A stretch of DNA of 64,000 nt from VAZQ01 sp963817135 (lineage in GTDB: Bacteria; Pseudomonadota; Alphaproteobacteria; Rhizobiales; Xanthobacteraceae): assembly GCA_963817135.1 (NCBI GenBank), contig CAWFNG010000002.1, positions 62,001-126,000 on the forward strand. Reading direction: 5' to 3'. The position numbers and the translations under genes were made by a program. Below are positions 62,876 to 64,000 of this stretch, piece by piece. The stretch's first letter is position 1. Each line of letters starts with the position of its first letter. Under the pieces are notes generated by a model. It was not told where the DNA came from, searched no databases, and saw only the letters and a program-made list of their open reading frames with translations.

Positions 62876-64000
62876 TTATCCATAGCTGCGCAGGACGTGC
62901 CGCGCGAGGGCCATCTTGAGAATCTCATTAGGCCCTTCGGTGATCATCATGCTGCGCTGGTCGCGCCAGAATTTCTCGATCGGCAGGTCGGTCGCGAGCC
63001 CCATGCCGCCATGGATTTCCATGCAGCGATCCGCCGCGAGGTATGACTGGGTGTCGCCGAAGATCTTTGCCATGTAAGCCTCGGCACGGATGTCGCGGCC
63101 CTGATCGTATTTCCATGCAGCATCGTAGACCATCAGTCGAAGCTGATGCAGTTCCATGAAGCTGTCGACCAGCATCCACTGCACCGCCTGCCGTTCGGCC
63201 AGCGGTTGTCCGAAAGTGACACGATGCTTGGCATATCGCGTGCCGAGTTCGAGGCAGCGCTCAATCACCCCGATTGCACGCGAACCATGCCGAATCCGGC
63301 CGACGTTGAGCCAGTGCTGCGCATGCTTGAAACCATCGCCCTCCTCGCCGATGCGATTTTCGATCGGGACCTGGACGTTTTCGAACGCGATTTCCCACGG
63401 GCGGTCGTCGATGACCAGTTCCTGCGCGCGCAGCAGCTTCACTCCGGGCGACTTCATATCGACAATGAATGCGGAAATTCCGCCGTGCGAGCCCTTGGAA
63501 CGATCGGTCGCCGCAATCAGCTGGGCAAAATCCGCCTCTTCGGCGCCGGTGATGAAACGCTTCATGCCGTTGATGACGTAGTGATCGCCCGCGCGCAGCG
63601 CCGTCGTGCGCATGCTGCCGGGATCGCCGCCGGCGTCAGGCTCGGTCTGGGCTAGGCACCAGTTCAACTCGCCGCGGATGGTCGGCAGCAGGTATTTTTC
63701 CTTCTGCGCGTCGTTGAGATGATAGAGTATCGGACTGACAGCGGGACCAAAGACTTCGACGCCGCGGGACGGCAAGGCGATGGTACGGCCAAGCTCCGCC
63801 CAGACGGTAACCCTGGCAATGAGCCCCATGCCAAGCCCGCCGTATTCCCGCGGCACATCGTAGCCGGCGAGGCCCAGTTCCTTGGCCTTCGCAGTGAGAT
63901 GGGCGCGCAGTTCCGGCTTGAGCTTATTGTTCTCGCGGGCAGTCCGTTCGATGGGAATGAGTTCGCGATCGACGAATTTGCGAACCGTGTCCCGCAGCAT
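62876..64000 (-). CDS. Acyl-CoA dehydrogenase (5' end probably beyond the window)
   Basis: 374 residues are visible. The fold is shown by YDVPREYGGLGMGL, LAQTEPDAGGDPGSMRTTAL, FITGAEEADFAQLIAATD, QHWLNVGRIRHGSRAIG, and the FAD-binding QPLAERQAVQWMLVD and EIHGGMGLATDLPIEKFWRD, with ITEGPNEILKMALARHVL at the end. The first codon (ATG at 63998-64000) abuts the window edge, and family members usually have 10 to 20 residues before the visible MLRDTVRKFVDRELIP, so the true start probably lies outside. It would feed the hydratase gene downstream. Confidence 0.9.
   Translation of the reverse strand: MLRDTVRKFVDRELIPIERTARENNKLKPELRAHLTAKAKELGLAGYDVPREYGGLGMGLIARVTVWAELGRTIALPSRGVEVFGPAVSPILYHLNDAQKEKYLLPTIRGELNWCLAQTEPDAGGDPGSMRTTALRAGDHYVINGMKRFITGAEEADFAQLIAATDRSKGSHGGISAFIVDMKSPGVKLLRAQELVIDDRPWEIAFENVQVPIENRIGEEGDGFKHAQHWLNVGRIRHGSRAIGVIERCLELGTRYAKHRVTFGQPLAERQAVQWMLVDSFMELHQLRLMVYDAAWKYDQGRDIRAEAYMAKIFGDTQSYLAADRCMEIHGGMGLATDLPIEKFWRDQRSMMITEGPNEILKMALARHVLRSYG

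Overview
The window is GC-rich bacterial chromosome from an alphaproteobacterium, most likely Hyphomicrobiales (Bradyrhizobium / Rhodopseudomonas / Xanthobacteraceae-like). The evidence is the core gene order aroA-cmk-rpsA-sppA-ihfB-lapA-trpF-trpB-trpA-accD-folC, a TIGR02300 'FYDLN' protein, an AccD with a degenerate zinc ribbon, FNR/FixK-type boxes, many orphan TctC/Bug solute-binding proteins and several families of dispersed palindromic repeats. No rRNA, CRISPR array, prophage or recognisable transposase was found.

Region 1 (1-12.6 kb) resembles an oxygen-limitation/stress island. It holds the tail of a HlyD-type adaptor, a two-part ABC exporter (RbbA-like and YhhJ-like) broken by about 19 single-base frameshifts that all have the same sign, a CBS-BON protein, a LOG-family protein, a 974-residue carrier-protein/acyl-AMP-ligase/acyltransferase fusion, three tandem-domain universal stress proteins and an Hsp20. 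Three perfect TTGAT-N4-ATCAA boxes sit about 70 bp upstream of start codons here. The theme resumes at 18.5-26.6 kb with a DUF853 ATPase, a PsiF-repeat protein, another stress protein, a plasma-membrane-type P-type proton ATPase and a PPK2 polyphosphate kinase.

Region 2 (12.6-45.4 kb) is mostly scavenging and catabolism: TctC-like binding proteins without their TctA/TctB membrane partners (one TctA 3' relic survives at 36.9 kb), a UbiD-family decarboxylase, an AsnC/Lrp - rocD - citrulline/dimethylarginine hydrolase locus, an FMN hydroxyacid oxidase, a class II aldolase, an SDR with altered active site, an aldehyde dehydrogenase, a cyclase-family hydrolase and an AtzG/AtzE-like amidase pair. 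Cell-wall genes (an L,D-transpeptidase and a class A PBP) and a glycosyltransferase are interspersed.

Region 3 (45.6-58.6 kb) is the conserved core block: tRNA-Ala(GGC), aroA (with an apparent +1 frameshift), cmk, rpsA, sppA, ihfB, lapA, trpF, trpB, trpA, accD and folC. Palindromic repeats are inserted at almost every gap. One inverted repeat pair encloses a DUF559 nuclease-like gene between trpB and trpA; two other pairs enclose only a short spacer. Several neighbouring genes take their stop codon from the first bases of a repeat.

Region 4 (58.6-64 kb, all minus strand) carries an ATP-dependent DNA ligase (LigC type), a tartrate/D-malate-type dehydrogenase, an orphan TctC-like protein, a hydroxycinnamoyl-CoA hydratase-lyase-like crotonase and an acyl-CoA dehydrogenase that reaches the window edge; the last three look like an aromatic/acyl-CoA catabolic unit.
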